Made by a program: the position numbers and the translations under genes. From Burkholderiales bacterium RIFCSPHIGHO2_12_FULL_61_11 (GTDB lineage: Bacteria > Pseudomonadota > Gammaproteobacteria > Burkholderiales > Burkholderiaceae_C): DNA of 10,901 nucleotides. Of this stretch, positions 1 through 6,188 are shown in pieces. The stretch lies in contig MERZ01000009.1 in assembly GCA_001770785.1 (NCBI GenBank), positions 6,518 through 17,418 on the forward strand, given 5' to 3'. The notes under the pieces are model-generated. The model was not told where the DNA came from. It was given only the letters and a program-made list of their open reading frames with translations, and ran no database searches. Each line of letters opens with the position of its first letter. The stretch's first letter is position 1.

Positions 1-155
1 CAACGCCCAGTACGGCGCAGCTTGAGCAATTGCTGGTGCAAATTGCGGCATGCACCACCCGCGGGCACCAGATTCACCTTAAGGTGGCCACAGGCCATGT
101 CACGCGGCGTGGGTTGGTTCTGCATTACATCACCGGAGCAGCCGGGACCCGGTGA
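1..155 (+). CDS. tilS: tRNA(Ile)-lysidine synthase, C-terminal end (partial)
   Basis: Only the last 50 residues are present. The gene is cut by the left edge, and the first whole codon begins at position 3. TilS converts C34 of the tRNA-Ile(CAU) anticodon to lysidine so that it reads AUA. The visible piece runs from TPSTAQLEQLLVQIAA to a TGA stop at 153-155. The pattern PS-x-AQL-x-x-LL-x-Q, then a basic turn and an 'RRGLVLHY' strand, resembles the substrate-binding region of TilS, and the protein seems to lack a longer C-terminal domain. The N-terminal PP-loop ATPase with its SGGxDS motif would lie outside the window. The lysC gene begins 139 bases downstream on the same strand; from recall, tilS-lysC adjacency is common in Burkholderiales and supports the call. 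With so short a fragment, another protein cannot be fully excluded. Confidence 0.7.
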   Translation, partial: TPSTAQLEQLLVQIAACTTRGHQIHLKVATGHVTRRGLVLHYITGAAGTR

Positions 156-173
156 GCAGGACCTTGTGCTGGG

Positions 174-179
174 TATAAT
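174..179 (+). promoter_or_regulatory. Probable lysC promoter, -10 hexamer
   Basis: A perfect TATAAT sits 19 bases after the tilS stop codon and 115 bases before the lysC ATG. No good -35 element stands at the usual 16-18 base distance, so the promoter may be weak or depend on an activator. The 5' leader would be about 105-110 bases. It contains two small hairpins, AGCTG/CAGCT (197-211) and CGCT/AGCG (216-231), and a run of nine A at 255-263. This is inferred from the sequence only. Confidence 0.45.
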
Positions 180-294
180 TTACGGCTTTGCTATTGAGCT
201 GGGTCGCAGCTAGAACGCTTTCATAAGAGCGCCTTCCTGGCATGCGATGGCAACAAAAAAAAGTTCACAACAAACTCCTGATTGACATCCTGCA

Positions 295-1587
295 ATGGCT
301 TTGATCGTTCATAAATACGGGGGCACATCGATGGGCTCGACCGAGCGCATCCGCAATGTGGCCAAGCGCGTCGCCAAGTGGGCGCGGGCTGGCCACCAGA
401 TGGTCGTCGTTCCCAGTGCCATGAGTGGCGAAACCAATCGTCTGTTGGGCCTGGCCAAAGAGTTGGCGCCCGCCAAGCCCGTTGATGCTTACTGTCGCGA
501 GCTTGATGCGCTCGCTGCAACCGGAGAGCAAGCCTCCAGCGCATTGCTGGCCATTGCGCTGCAAGCTGAAGGCGTGCCCGCCGTGAGCTACGCCGGCTGG
601 CAAGTCACCATCAAGACCGACAGCGCCTTCACCAAGGCACGCATCGAATCAATTGACGACGTGCGGGTACGCGCCGATCTGGACGCCGGCAAGGTCGTGA
701 TCATCACCGGCTTTCAGGGCGTGGACGACGGCGGCAACGTCACCACGCTGGGCCGTGGCGGTTCAGACACCTCGGCCGTGGCGATTGCCGCGGCGCTAAA
801 AGCCCATGAGTGCCTTATTTTCACCGACGTCGATGGCGTATACACGACCGATCCGCGCGTGGTGCCTGAAGCGCGTCGACTGAAGACGGTGAGCTTTGAA
901 GAGATGCTGGAGATGGCGTCCATGGGCTCCAAGGTGCTGCAGATCCGTTCGGTTGAATTTGCCGGCAAATACAAGGTGCCGCTGCGTGTGCTGTCCAGTT
1001 TTACCGACTGGGACATCGATGTCAACGAAGAAGCCAAGTCAGGCACATTGATCAGTTTTGAGGAAGACGAAAACATGGAACAAGCCATCATATCGGGCAT
1101 CGCTTTCAGTCGCGATGAAGCCAAAATTTCTGTGCTCGGCGTGCCAGATAAGCCGGGGATTGCCTACCAGATTCTCGGTGCCGTGGCCGACGCCAACATC
1201 GAAGTCGATGTCATCATCCAGAACATCAGCAAGGAAGGCAAAACCGACTTCAGCTTCACCGTGTCTCGCAATGACTACGACAAGGCGGTTGAATTGCTCA
1301 AGACCAAGGTGCTGCCCGCGCTGGGCGCGCAGGAAATCACCGGCGACGCCAAAATTTGCAAGGTCAGCATCGTCGGCATTGGCATGCGCAGCCATGTAGG
1401 TGTTGCCAGCAAGATGTTTCGTGTCTTGAGTGAAGAGGGCATCAATATCCAGATGATCTCCACCAGCGAAATCAAGACATCGGTCGTGATTGACGAGAAG
1501 TACATGGAGCTCGCCGTGCGTGCGCTGCACAAAGCTTTTGATCTGGACCAGCCCCGGCCTGAAATGCAGCCTGAAGTCGTGAGATAA
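295..1587 (+). CDS. lysC: Aspartokinase (aspartate kinase), alpha2beta2-like
   Basis: This enzyme phosphorylates aspartate to 4-phospho-aspartate, the first step towards lysine, diaminopimelate, threonine and methionine. The 430-residue protein has the N-terminal kinase fold with KYGGTS at residues 7-12, a TLGRGGSDTSA loop at 151-161 and FTDVDGVYTTDPR at 176-188. Two ACT regulatory domains follow, at about 265-340 and 345-415. The first has the LGVPDKPG and QNIS motifs and the second has STSEIKTSVV. This is the layout of the lysine/threonine-inhibited enzyme of Corynebacterium and Pseudomonas. The ATG at 295 gives the MALIVHKYGGTS start usual for the family, although no clear Shine-Dalgarno precedes it. 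Met261 (base 1075) is a likely second start for a separate beta subunit. tRNA-Ser starts 10 bases after the stop. Feedback inhibition by end products is known for the family; the inhibitor pattern here is inferred. Confidence 0.97.
   Translation: MALIVHKYGGTSMGSTERIRNVAKRVAKWARAGHQMVVVPSAMSGETNRLLGLAKELAPAKPVDAYCRELDALAATGEQASSALLAIALQAEGVPAVSYAGWQVTIKTDSAFTKARIESIDDVRVRADLDAGKVVIITGFQGVDDGGNVTTLGRGGSDTSAVAIAAALKAHECLIFTDVDGVYTTDPRVVPEARRLKTVSFEEMLEMASMGSKVLQIRSVEFAGKYKVPLRVLSSFTDWDIDVNEEAKSGTLISFEEDENMEQAIISGIAFSRDEAKISVLGVPDKPGIAYQILGAVADANIEVDVIIQNISKEGKTDFSFTVSRNDYDKAVELLKTKVLPALGAQEITGDAKICKVSIVGIGMRSHVGVASKMFRVLSEEGINIQMISTSEIKTSVVIDEKYMELAVRALHKAFDLDQPRPEMQPEVVR
1060..1077 (+). promoter_or_regulatory. 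Internal ribosome binding site and start codon in lysC (beta subunit)
   Basis: GAGGAAG (1060-1066) lies 8 bases before an in-frame ATG at 1075-1077, codon 261 of lysC. Translation from here would give a 170-residue protein beginning MEQAIISGIA that holds just the two ACT domains. In Corynebacterium glutamicum and Bacillus, lysC encodes a beta subunit from an in-frame internal start at the equivalent place, where the protein begins with a similar MEEAV sequence. This internal site looks better than the one before the main start. Confidence 0.6.
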
Positions 1588-1588
1588 T
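1559..1588 (+). promoter_or_regulatory. Possible tRNA-Ser promoter overlapping the lysC stop codon
   Basis: CTGAAA (1559-1564) and GATAAT (1583-1588) match the -35 and -10 consensus at 4 of 6 and 5 of 6 positions, with an 18-base spacer. Initiation would fall about 3 bases before the mature tRNA 5' end at 1598. Such weak matches occur by chance, and the tRNA may instead be cut from the lysC transcript. Confidence 0.25.
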
Positions 1589-1597
1589 TGCGCCATT

Positions 1598-1690
1598 GGA
1601 AACGTGACCGAGTGGCCGAAGGTGCTCCCCTGCTAAGGGAGTATGGGGTGTAGAGCCTCATCGAGGGTTCGAATCCCTCCGTTTCCGCCA
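1598..1690 (+). tRNA. tRNA-Ser (anticodon GCU)
   Basis: This is a complete class II tRNA of 93 bases that reads the serine codons AGC and AGU. The acceptor strand GGAAACG (1598-1604) pairs with CGTTTCC (1680-1686). It is followed by discriminator G1687 and an encoded CCA (1688-1690). The anticodon arm is CTCCC / CTGCTAA / GGGAG with GCT at positions 34-36. A long variable arm, typical of tRNA-Ser, precedes the T arm with GGTTCGAATCC. It begins 10 bases after the lysC stop and is followed at once by a terminator, so it is either the 3' cistron of the lysC transcript or expressed from a promoter at the end of lysC. Confidence 0.97.
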
Positions 1691-1693
1691 AAT

Positions 1694-1731
1694 AAACCCT
1701 AAGTAGTTGATCTACTTAGGGTTTTTCTTTT
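1694..1731 (+). terminator. Intrinsic terminator after tRNA-Ser
   Basis: A perfect 13-bp stem, AAACCCTAAGTAG (1694-1706) with CTACTTAGGGTTT (1712-1724), closes on a 5-base loop TTGAT. It is followed by TTCTTTT. It starts 3 bases after the tRNA CCA end and would stop the tilS/lysC/tRNA-Ser transcript. The U-tract is adequate only in the plus direction. Confidence 0.92.
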
Positions 1732-1974
1732 GGAGCTAGCTTTGCCCAACATCCCACACCAACATAAATAAAATGGTTGCGGTTGCTGCTTATCCTATAT
1801 GGAAGATCCATCTCTGGCAGCCAAGGCCAGGCAGGTAGCTGCTCAGTTTCCCCAGCCCTGCTCATCAGCACCCACTCACGGTGGGCGCTACAGTGTCCGG
1901 TGTCTAAAAGGTGTCCAAAACGGCTTTGGACTGTATCTGATTGACAAGATCAATTTCAGGCGCTGGCCCTGCAT
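1732..1974. other. Gene-free convergence region with small hairpins and GTGTC repeats
   Basis: These 243 bases separate the two converging transcription units and contain no credible gene. Visible elements are a CCCAC/GTGGG hairpin (1871-1885), three GTGTC motifs (1893-1897, 1900-1904, 1911-1915) of which the last two begin an 11-base near-repeat GGTGTC(T/C)AAAA, and a GTCCAAA/TTTGGAC hairpin with loop ACGGC (1913-1931). Clustered GTGTCC motifs recall insertion-sequence ends, but no transposase remnant or paired end was found here. Confidence 0.5.
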
Positions 1975-2007
1975 AAAAAAAGGACTTGGCATTTCTGCTA
2001 AGTCCTT
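1975..2007 (-). terminator. Intrinsic terminator after tRNA-Val
   Basis: Read on the minus strand, AAGGACTT (2007-2000) pairs with AAGTCCTT (1987-1980). An inner GCA/TGC pairing closes on a GAAA tetraloop, and a run of seven T ends at 1975 (the last two stem bases included). It lies 17 bases after the tRNA-Val CCA end. It faces the tRNA-Ser terminator, so both converging units end independently. Confidence 0.9.
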
Positions 2008-2024
2008 GATTTTATTGTTGTTTC

Positions 2025-2099
2025 TGGTGGGCGGTGGAGGCTTCGAACCTCCGACCCTTGCAGTGTGAATGCAATGCTCTACCCCTGAGCTAACCGCCC
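2025..2099 (-). tRNA. tRNA-Val (anticodon CAC)
   Basis: This is a complete 75-base tRNA on the minus strand, including an encoded CCA (2027-2025). It reads the valine codon GUG. The acceptor GGGCGGT (2099-2093) pairs with ACCGCCC (2035-2029), followed by discriminator A. The D arm contains TTAGCTCAGGGGTAGAGC. The anticodon arm is TTGCA / TTCACAC / TGCAA with CAC at positions 34-36. The T arm has GGTTCGAAGCC. It lies 48 bases downstream of dnaQ on the same strand, so it may be read through from the isc-dnaQ unit as well as from its own promoter. Confidence 0.97.
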
Positions 2100-2115
2100 T
2101 ATTGGTCAGTCTATG

Positions 2116-2121
2116 AGTATA
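2116..2121 (-). promoter_or_regulatory. Possible tRNA-Val promoter, -10 hexamer
   Basis: On the minus strand TATACT (2121-2116) lies 16 bases before the tRNA 5' end at 2099, the right distance for a short leader. The -35 region is A-rich and does not match TTGACA. The call rests on position and one hexamer only. Confidence 0.3.
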
Positions 2122-2147
2122 GGCGACTTTTTGGCCAATTTTTAAAG

Positions 2148-2867
2148 TCAAGCAGACATCATTTCAGCAATCGCAACCCGCCAAACTGTTTTTCCCTTGC
2201 TGGACTTATCAAGATCGGTCAGCACTTTCTCGTGCGCAGCGATTTCCTGATCATTGGCCATCAGCAAAGGCAGGTCAAACGCGCTCAGATCAATCAGTGC
2301 TGCCTGATCATCGTCCTGACTGCCTGTCACCACGTCCATCACCAGACTGTTTTGCCCCCGTGTAAGGTTGATGTAGACGTCAGCCAGCAACTCGGCATCC
2401 AGCAGAGCCCCATGCAAGATCCGGCCTGAATTGTCGACTTCCAGCCGGTCGCACAGCGCGTTCAGCGAGTTGCGCTTGCCCGGGAACATTTCCTTGGCCA
2501 TCATCAGGCTGTCAGTGACCTTGCCGACACAGTGGCTGATTGGTTCCCTGCCAATGAGCTCGAGCTCCTTGTCCAGAAAGCTCACATCGAAAGGCGCGTT
2601 GTGAATAATGATCTCGGCACCCTGCAGGTAGTCCAGTAGCTCGCTAACAACCGCGGAAAACTTGGGCTTGTCCTTCAAGAACTCATTGCTGATGCCGTGA
2701 ACCTTGAGTGCATCCTCATGACTGTCGCGCTCGGGATTCAGGTAGAAATGCTTGTTGTTGCCGGTGAGCTTGCGACCCACCAGCTCCACACAACCGATTT
2801 CAATGATGCGGTCGCCGTTTTCGGCGGAGAGACCCGTGGTTTCAGTGTCTAAAAAGATTTGGCGCAT
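2148..2867 (-). CDS. dnaQ: DNA polymerase III epsilon subunit (3'-5' proofreading exonuclease)
   Basis: Epsilon is the proofreading subunit of the replicative polymerase core and removes mispaired 3' ends. The protein has 239 residues from the chosen ATG (E. coli 243). The DEDDh exonuclease signature is complete: D7 and E9 in LDTETTG (Exo I), D94 in IIHNAPFDVSF (Exo II), and H152 and D157 in LHGALLDAE (Exo III). VTDSLMMAKEMFPGKRNSLNALC at 117-139 is nearly the same as in E. coli. The tail, with a NDQEIAAHE segment and a near-terminal WRV, matches the part of epsilon that binds the alpha polymerase subunit. A GTG at 2897 would add ten residues (MRSRSAIILC) with no counterpart in E. coli; I prefer 2867, where MRQIFLDTETTG begins, though it lacks a clear Shine-Dalgarno. 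It follows fdx by 35 bases, so it may be expressed with the isc operon. Confidence 0.95.
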   Translation of the reverse strand: MRQIFLDTETTGLSAENGDRIIEIGCVELVGRKLTGNNKHFYLNPERDSHEDALKVHGISNEFLKDKPKFSAVVSELLDYLQGAEIIIHNAPFDVSFLDKELELIGREPISHCVGKVTDSLMMAKEMFPGKRNSLNALCDRLEVDNSGRILHGALLDAELLADVYINLTRGQNSLVMDVVTGSQDDDQAALIDLSAFDLPLLMANDQEIAAHEKVLTDLDKSSKGKTVWRVAIAEMMSA

Positions 2868-2902
2868 GCACAAGATTATCGCGCTGCGCGAGCGCACGCC
2901 CG

Positions 2903-3241
2903 TCAGTGGATTTCTTTTGCGTGGTTGATTGAGTATTTCGGTATCTCAACCGTCACGTCGGTATGCGCCAAAAAGGCCTGGCAACTGAGGCGCGAGTTGG
3001 GCTCCAGCCCCCAGGCGCGGTCCAGTAAGTCTTCCTCGCACTCATCAAGCGGATTCAGTGACCTGAAACCTTCTCGCACAATCACATGGCAAGTCGTGCA
3101 GGCGCAGCTCAATTCGCAGGCATGTTCAATATTGATCTTGTGGTCGAGCAGCGCCTCGCAGATGGAAGTGCCCGCGGGCGCGTTGATTTCAGCGCCTTCC
3201 GGGCAATATTCGGGGTGCGGCAGTATCTTGATGGTGGCCAT
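2903..3241 (-). CDS. fdx: [2Fe-2S] ferredoxin of the ISC system
   Basis: This small electron carrier of the adrenodoxin type supplies electrons for cluster assembly on IscU. It has 112 residues (E. coli Fdx 111). The four cluster ligands are present at C42, C48, C51 and C87, the E. coli positions, in HACELSCACTTCHVIV and LSCQAF. C46 is an extra cysteine inside the binding loop that is also typical of ISC ferredoxins. The acidic stretch LDECEEDLLDRAWGLEPNSR is characteristic of this class. It follows hscA by 40 bases and precedes dnaQ. No clear Shine-Dalgarno is seen before the ATG. No iscX-like gene (about 66 residues, acidic) lies between fdx and dnaQ, where many isc operons carry it. Confidence 0.96.
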   Translation of the reverse strand: MATIKILPHPEYCPEGAEINAPAGTSICEALLDHKINIEHACELSCACTTCHVIVREGFRSLNPLDECEEDLLDRAWGLEPNSRLSCQAFLAHTDVTVEIPKYSINHAKEIH

Positions 3242-3281
3242 GTGTCAATCTGACTTTGTTGGGGCGTGGTGAGAACTTTGT

Positions 3282-5144
3282 TCAGATCGACTCGATATTT
3301 TTTCCGGCCAGAGCTTGTCGGATGCCGCGGTTCATGCGCTGCGCGGCGAACGCCTCGGTGCCCTTAGCCAGGGCCTGGGTAGCCGCTTCGATGGTGGCGG
3401 GATCACCTTGGACTCGTGCATCGGCGACGTGGATCATCAAGCGGTCAATCTGCACGCGCTGGTCATTGCTCAGCAAATTCACGTCCGCCGCCAATGCGCT
3501 CTGCGTAGCCAGAGTCAACCGGTCCGCATCAACCCGCGCCTCGGCCAGCGCGCGCGCCTGCATGTCTTGCTGAGCCGTGGAAAAGCTTTCTTGCAGCATG
3601 CGGGCGATCTCCTCATCCGACAGGCCGTAGGAAGGTTTGACGTCAATATGCGCTTCGACGCCGCTACCCTGCTCCCTGGCATTGACGCTGAGCAAACCAT
3701 CTGCATCCACGGTAAACGTGACGCGGATGCGAGCAGCACCCGCGACCATCGGGGGGATGCCGCGCAACTCGAAACGGGCGAGGCTCCGGCAGTCGGCCAC
3801 CAGATCCCGCTCGCCCTGCACCACATGCAAGGCCAAAGCGGTCTGGCCGTCCTGATAGGTGGTGAAGTCCTGCGCCATAGCCGTCGGCAGGGTCTGGTTG
3901 CGCGGCACGATGCGTTCAACCAGCCCGCCCATGGTCTCAATGCCCAACGAGAGCGGAATCACGTCGAGCAGCAGTAAATCTGCGCCCGTGTTGTTGCCCA
4001 CCAGCTGATTGGCGGAAATGGCCGCGCCCAGCGCCACCACTTCGTCGGGATTGAGGTTGGTCAGGGGCTCACGTCCGAAAAAGCTGGCGACCGCTTTGCG
4101 TACCTGCGGCATGCGCGTGGAGCCACCGACCAGCACGACGCCGTCAATAGCATCTTTGGCCAGCTTGGCATCACGCAAAGCCTTGCGCACAGCCGCGAGG
4201 GTCCGCTGGGTGAGATGAGCGGTTGCGGTCTCAAAATCGGCCGCTTTCATTTCAAAATTGACCGACGCCCTGGCCAGTCGAACAGAAAACGGCACTGATT
4301 CCGCAGCCGACAGCGCCTCCTTGCAGGCACGCGCCGCCTGTTGCATGGCCGCCTTGTCCGAGGGTGAGAGGGTGTCTGCTGCCAGACCGGCTTTGGCCAG
4401 CACCCACTCCACCAGCGCACGGTCATAATCGTCACCCCCGAGTGCGGAATCACCCCCGGTAGAAACCACTTCAAACACGCCCTGCGTCAGGCGCAGGATG
4501 GAAATATCAAAAGTCCCCCCACCCAGATCGTAGATGGCGTAAACGCCCTCGCTGGCGTTATCCAGGCCGTAGGCAATGGCCGCCGCAGTCGGCTCATTGA
4601 TGAGACGCAGCACTTTCAAACCGGCCAGTTGAGCGGCGTCTTTCGTAGCCTGGCGCTGGGCATCGTCGAAATACGCAGGTACCGTGATCACGGCCCCATA
4701 AATATCATCATTGAAACTATCTTCGGCCCGATAACGCAGCGTGGCGAGAATTTCAGCGCTAATTTCAACCGGACTTTTTTCACCAGCGATAGTCTGCAAT
4801 GTCACCATGCCGGGCTTGTCGCCCAACTGGTAAGGTAACTGCGCGAGGCTGCCAATGTCATGAATGCCTCGTCCCATCAGGCGCTTGACCGAGGAAATGG
4901 TATTACGCGGGTCTCCGACCTGGGCCGCCAGCGCTTCAAAGCCTATTTGGCGCCGATCAGCGTCCAGGTAGCGCACGACACTGGGCAAAATCACGCGCCC
5001 CTGCTCGTCAGGCAGACATTCGGAGACGCCGTTGCGCACGCTGGCCACCAGTGAATGCGTGGTTCCCAAATCAATGCCAATGGCGATGCGTCGCTGGTGC
5101 GGGTCTGGTGTCTGGCCAGGTTCGGAAATTTGCAGGAGTGCCAT
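3282..5144 (-). CDS. hscA: Fe-S assembly chaperone HscA (Hsp70 family)
   Basis: HscA is a specialised Hsp70 that binds the LPPVK motif of IscU and, with HscB, drives cluster release to acceptor proteins in an ATP-dependent cycle. It has 620 residues (E. coli 616). The nucleotide-binding domain shows GIDLGTTHS at 23-31, the AVITVPAYF strand at 151-159, [11 protein letters not shown] at 183-193, DLGGGTFD at 206-213 and [13 protein letters not shown] at 336-348. The interdomain linker LLLLD (390-394) leads into the substrate-binding domain, which starts [11 protein letters not shown]. The variable N-terminal extension [19 protein letters not shown] is of the HscA type and not DnaK. The C-terminus lacks the acidic EEVD-like tail of DnaK. 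It begins 30 bases after the hscB stop. The ribosome binding site is weak, which suggests translational coupling. Confidence 0.97.
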   Translation of the reverse strand: MALLQISEPGQTPDPHQRRIAIGIDLGTTHSLVASVRNGVSECLPDEQGRVILPSVVRYLDADRRQIGFEALAAQVGDPRNTISSVKRLMGRGIHDIGSLAQLPYQLGDKPGMVTLQTIAGEKSPVEISAEILATLRYRAEDSFNDDIYGAVITVPAYFDDAQRQATKDAAQLAGLKVLRLINEPTAAAIAYGLDNASEGVYAIYDLGGGTFDISILRLTQGVFEVVSTGGDSALGGDDYDRALVEWVLAKAGLAADTLSPSDKAAMQQAARACKEALSAAESVPFSVRLARASVNFEMKAADFETATAHLTQRTLAAVRKALRDAKLAKDAIDGVVLVGGSTRMPQVRKAVASFFGREPLTNLNPDEVVALGAAISANQLVGNNTGADLLLLDVIPLSLGIETMGGLVERIVPRNQTLPTAMAQDFTTYQDGQTALALHVVQGERDLVADCRSLARFELRGIPPMVAGAARIRVTFTVDADGLLSVNAREQGSGVEAHIDVKPSYGLSDEEIARMLQESFSTAQQDMQARALAEARVDADRLTLATQSALAADVNLLSNDQRVQIDRLMIHVADARVQGDPATIEAATQALAKGTEAFAAQRMNRGIRQALAGKNIESI

Positions 5145-5174
5145 GTGGCTTTTTGTCGTATTTCTTGTAAGGTG

Positions 5175-5696
5175 TTATTGCTCCAGCTGGTCGATGCGGG
5201 CATCCACCTCACTGGTAAAACGCTCGATAAACATAAGGTTTCTGACCTGCTGGGCCGCCGCTGAAAAATCCCTGCTTACATCAAGCGTCTGCTCTATTTT
5301 TAATAGCATCTCACGCCCGACTGCATTTGACTCTGAGGCTATTTCATCCATATCCTGAACGGTTCTTGCCGCGTCCAGAGCTTCACGCCACTGCATCTGC
5401 TGCATCAGAAAATCAGTCGGCATGGCCGTGTTGCTTTCAGCGTGGATGGGCGCGCCGTGCAGCTCGCATAAGTAGCTGGCCCGCTTCAAGGGATCTTTGA
5501 GCCGCTGGTAGGCCTCATTGATGCGCACCGACCATTGCATGGCGATGCGCTGGGCGGCGGCACCCTGCGCGGCAAATTTATCAGGATGTGCCTCACGCTG
5601 CAGCTCTTTCCAGCGCGCATCAAGCACAGCGCGATCCTGCGCAAACTGCATGGGCACGCGAAAAAGTTCGAAATCACTTGACTGGAGACTTGTCAC
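5175..5696 (-). CDS. hscB: Fe-S assembly co-chaperone HscB (J-protein)
   Basis: HscB delivers IscU to HscA and stimulates its ATPase. The 173-residue length matches the family (E. coli 171). An N-terminal J-domain (about 1-77) carries the HPD motif at 37-39 in REAHPDKFAAQG, followed by WSVRINEAYQRLKDPLKRASYL. The C-terminal three-helix domain that binds IscU (about 95-173) contains FLMQQMQWREAL. The chosen start is a GTG at 5696, because SDFELFRVP is the usual beginning of the J-domain. The only later ATG (Met16, MQFAQ) would remove part of helix I. No strong Shine-Dalgarno precedes the GTG. Just upstream lies a long palindrome that fills the gap to iscA, so translation may depend on how that RNA folds. 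Confidence 0.95.
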   Translation of the reverse strand: MTSLQSSDFELFRVPMQFAQDRAVLDARWKELQREAHPDKFAAQGAAAQRIAMQWSVRINEAYQRLKDPLKRASYLCELHGAPIHAESNTAMPTDFLMQQMQWREALDAARTVQDMDEIASESNAVGREMLLKIEQTLDVSRDFSAAAQQVRNLMFIERFTSEVDARIDQLEQ

Positions 5697-5706
5697 TTGA
5701 GCACCA

Positions 5707-5849
5707 CTTTTCGGGATGGGAAGCGTAGCGAGCGGGCGTCAGCGAGGTGCGGCCAGCGCGGAGCAACCGGAGCGTACTTCAGTACGTGAGGCTTGTGAGC
5801 ACTGCCCGCGCCTCGATCACGTCTGCGCAGTAGCTTCACACCCGAAAAG
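5707..5849. repeat. Long imperfect palindrome between iscA and hscB
   Basis: The arms are centred near 5779/5780. The tip is CGTACT-TC-AGTACG (5773-5786). Outer perfect segments are CTTTTCGGG (5707-5715) with CCCGAAAAG (5841-5849), and GAAGC (5720-5724) with GCTTC (5833-5837). The inner arms pair imperfectly: CGAGGTGCGG (5743-5752) answers the complement CGAGGCGCGG at 5815-5806. By hand alignment about 50 of 70 arm positions match. The right arm covers the last codons and stop of iscA; the left arm ends 10 bases before the hscB GTG. Neither side carries a T-tract, so it is not a standard terminator. The tip and flanks resemble dispersed intergenic repeats I recall from Comamonadaceae genomes, which is unverified. 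Confidence 0.75.
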
Positions 5850-6159
5850 ACTCGCCGCACCCGCAGCGATCACGCTCATTGGGATTGATGAACTTGAAGC
5901 CTTCGTTCAATCCATCGCGCACAAAGTCGAGTTTCGTGCCGTCAATGTAGGCCATGCTTTTCGGGTCCACCAGCACCTTGACACCGTTGTCTTCGAACAC
6001 GACATCTTCGGTCGCAATCTCGTCGGCATATTCAAGCTTGTAGGCGAGGCCCGAGCATCCGGTGGTCTTGACGCCCAAACGCACGCCCACGCCTTTGCCG
6101 CGCTTGGTGATGTAGCGGGTCACATGGCGGGCAGCAGCATCTGTGAGCGTAACGGACAT
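5836..6159 (-). CDS. iscA: A-type iron-sulfur carrier protein IscA
   Basis: IscA binds iron or Fe-S clusters and passes them to apo-proteins, with a main role in [4Fe-4S] maturation. The 107-residue length equals E. coli IscA. All three conserved cysteines are at the family positions: C35 in TTGCSGLAY, and C99 and C101 in RCGCGESF at the C-terminus. The start [13 protein letters not shown] is the usual one. The ATG at 6159 has no good Shine-Dalgarno and follows iscU by 29 bases, so coupling to iscU translation is likely. The last codons (SFRV-stop) form one outer arm of the palindrome that extends towards hscB. ErpA is a paralogue; the position within the isc operon favours IscA. Confidence 0.96.
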   Translation of the reverse strand: MSVTLTDAAARHVTRYITKRGKGVGVRLGVKTTGCSGLAYKLEYADEIATEDVVFEDNGVKVLVDPKSMAYIDGTKLDFVRDGLNEGFKFINPNERDRCGCGESFRV

Positions 6160-6188
6160 TTAAATGACTCGAAAATTAGGTAAAAAGT

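Noticed and set aside
156..294. Lysine riboswitch in the lysC leader
   Set aside because: The leader is too short and lacks the multi-helix structure of the L-box. Only small hairpins are seen.
1275..1691. Minus-strand frame with EGFEPSMRLYTPYSLSRG
   Set aside because: It is the antisense of tRNA-Ser and lysC, again a typical tRNA-derived false ORF.
1799..2068. Open frame on the plus strand ending in GGGGFEPPTLAV
   Set aside because: The C-terminal part is the antisense of tRNA-Val, a common false ORF pattern. It runs through the tRNA terminator and has no recognisable domain.
2100..2147. Hairpin GACTTT/AAAGTC with TTGGCCAA after dnaQ as a terminator
   Set aside because: The stem is short and AT-rich and is not followed by a T-run. 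tRNA-Val downstream has its own clear terminator.
3315..3977. 220-residue plus-strand open frame
   Set aside because: It is a shadow of hscA on the other strand, which is intact and conserved.
5707..5849. Palindrome read as an intrinsic terminator
   Set aside because: No T-rich tract follows on either strand, and hscB-hscA-fdx downstream need the transcript.
5716..6183. Plus-strand open frame covering the palindrome and iscA
   Set aside because: It is antisense to iscA and its first part is the palindrome. There is no sign of coding beyond the lack of stops.
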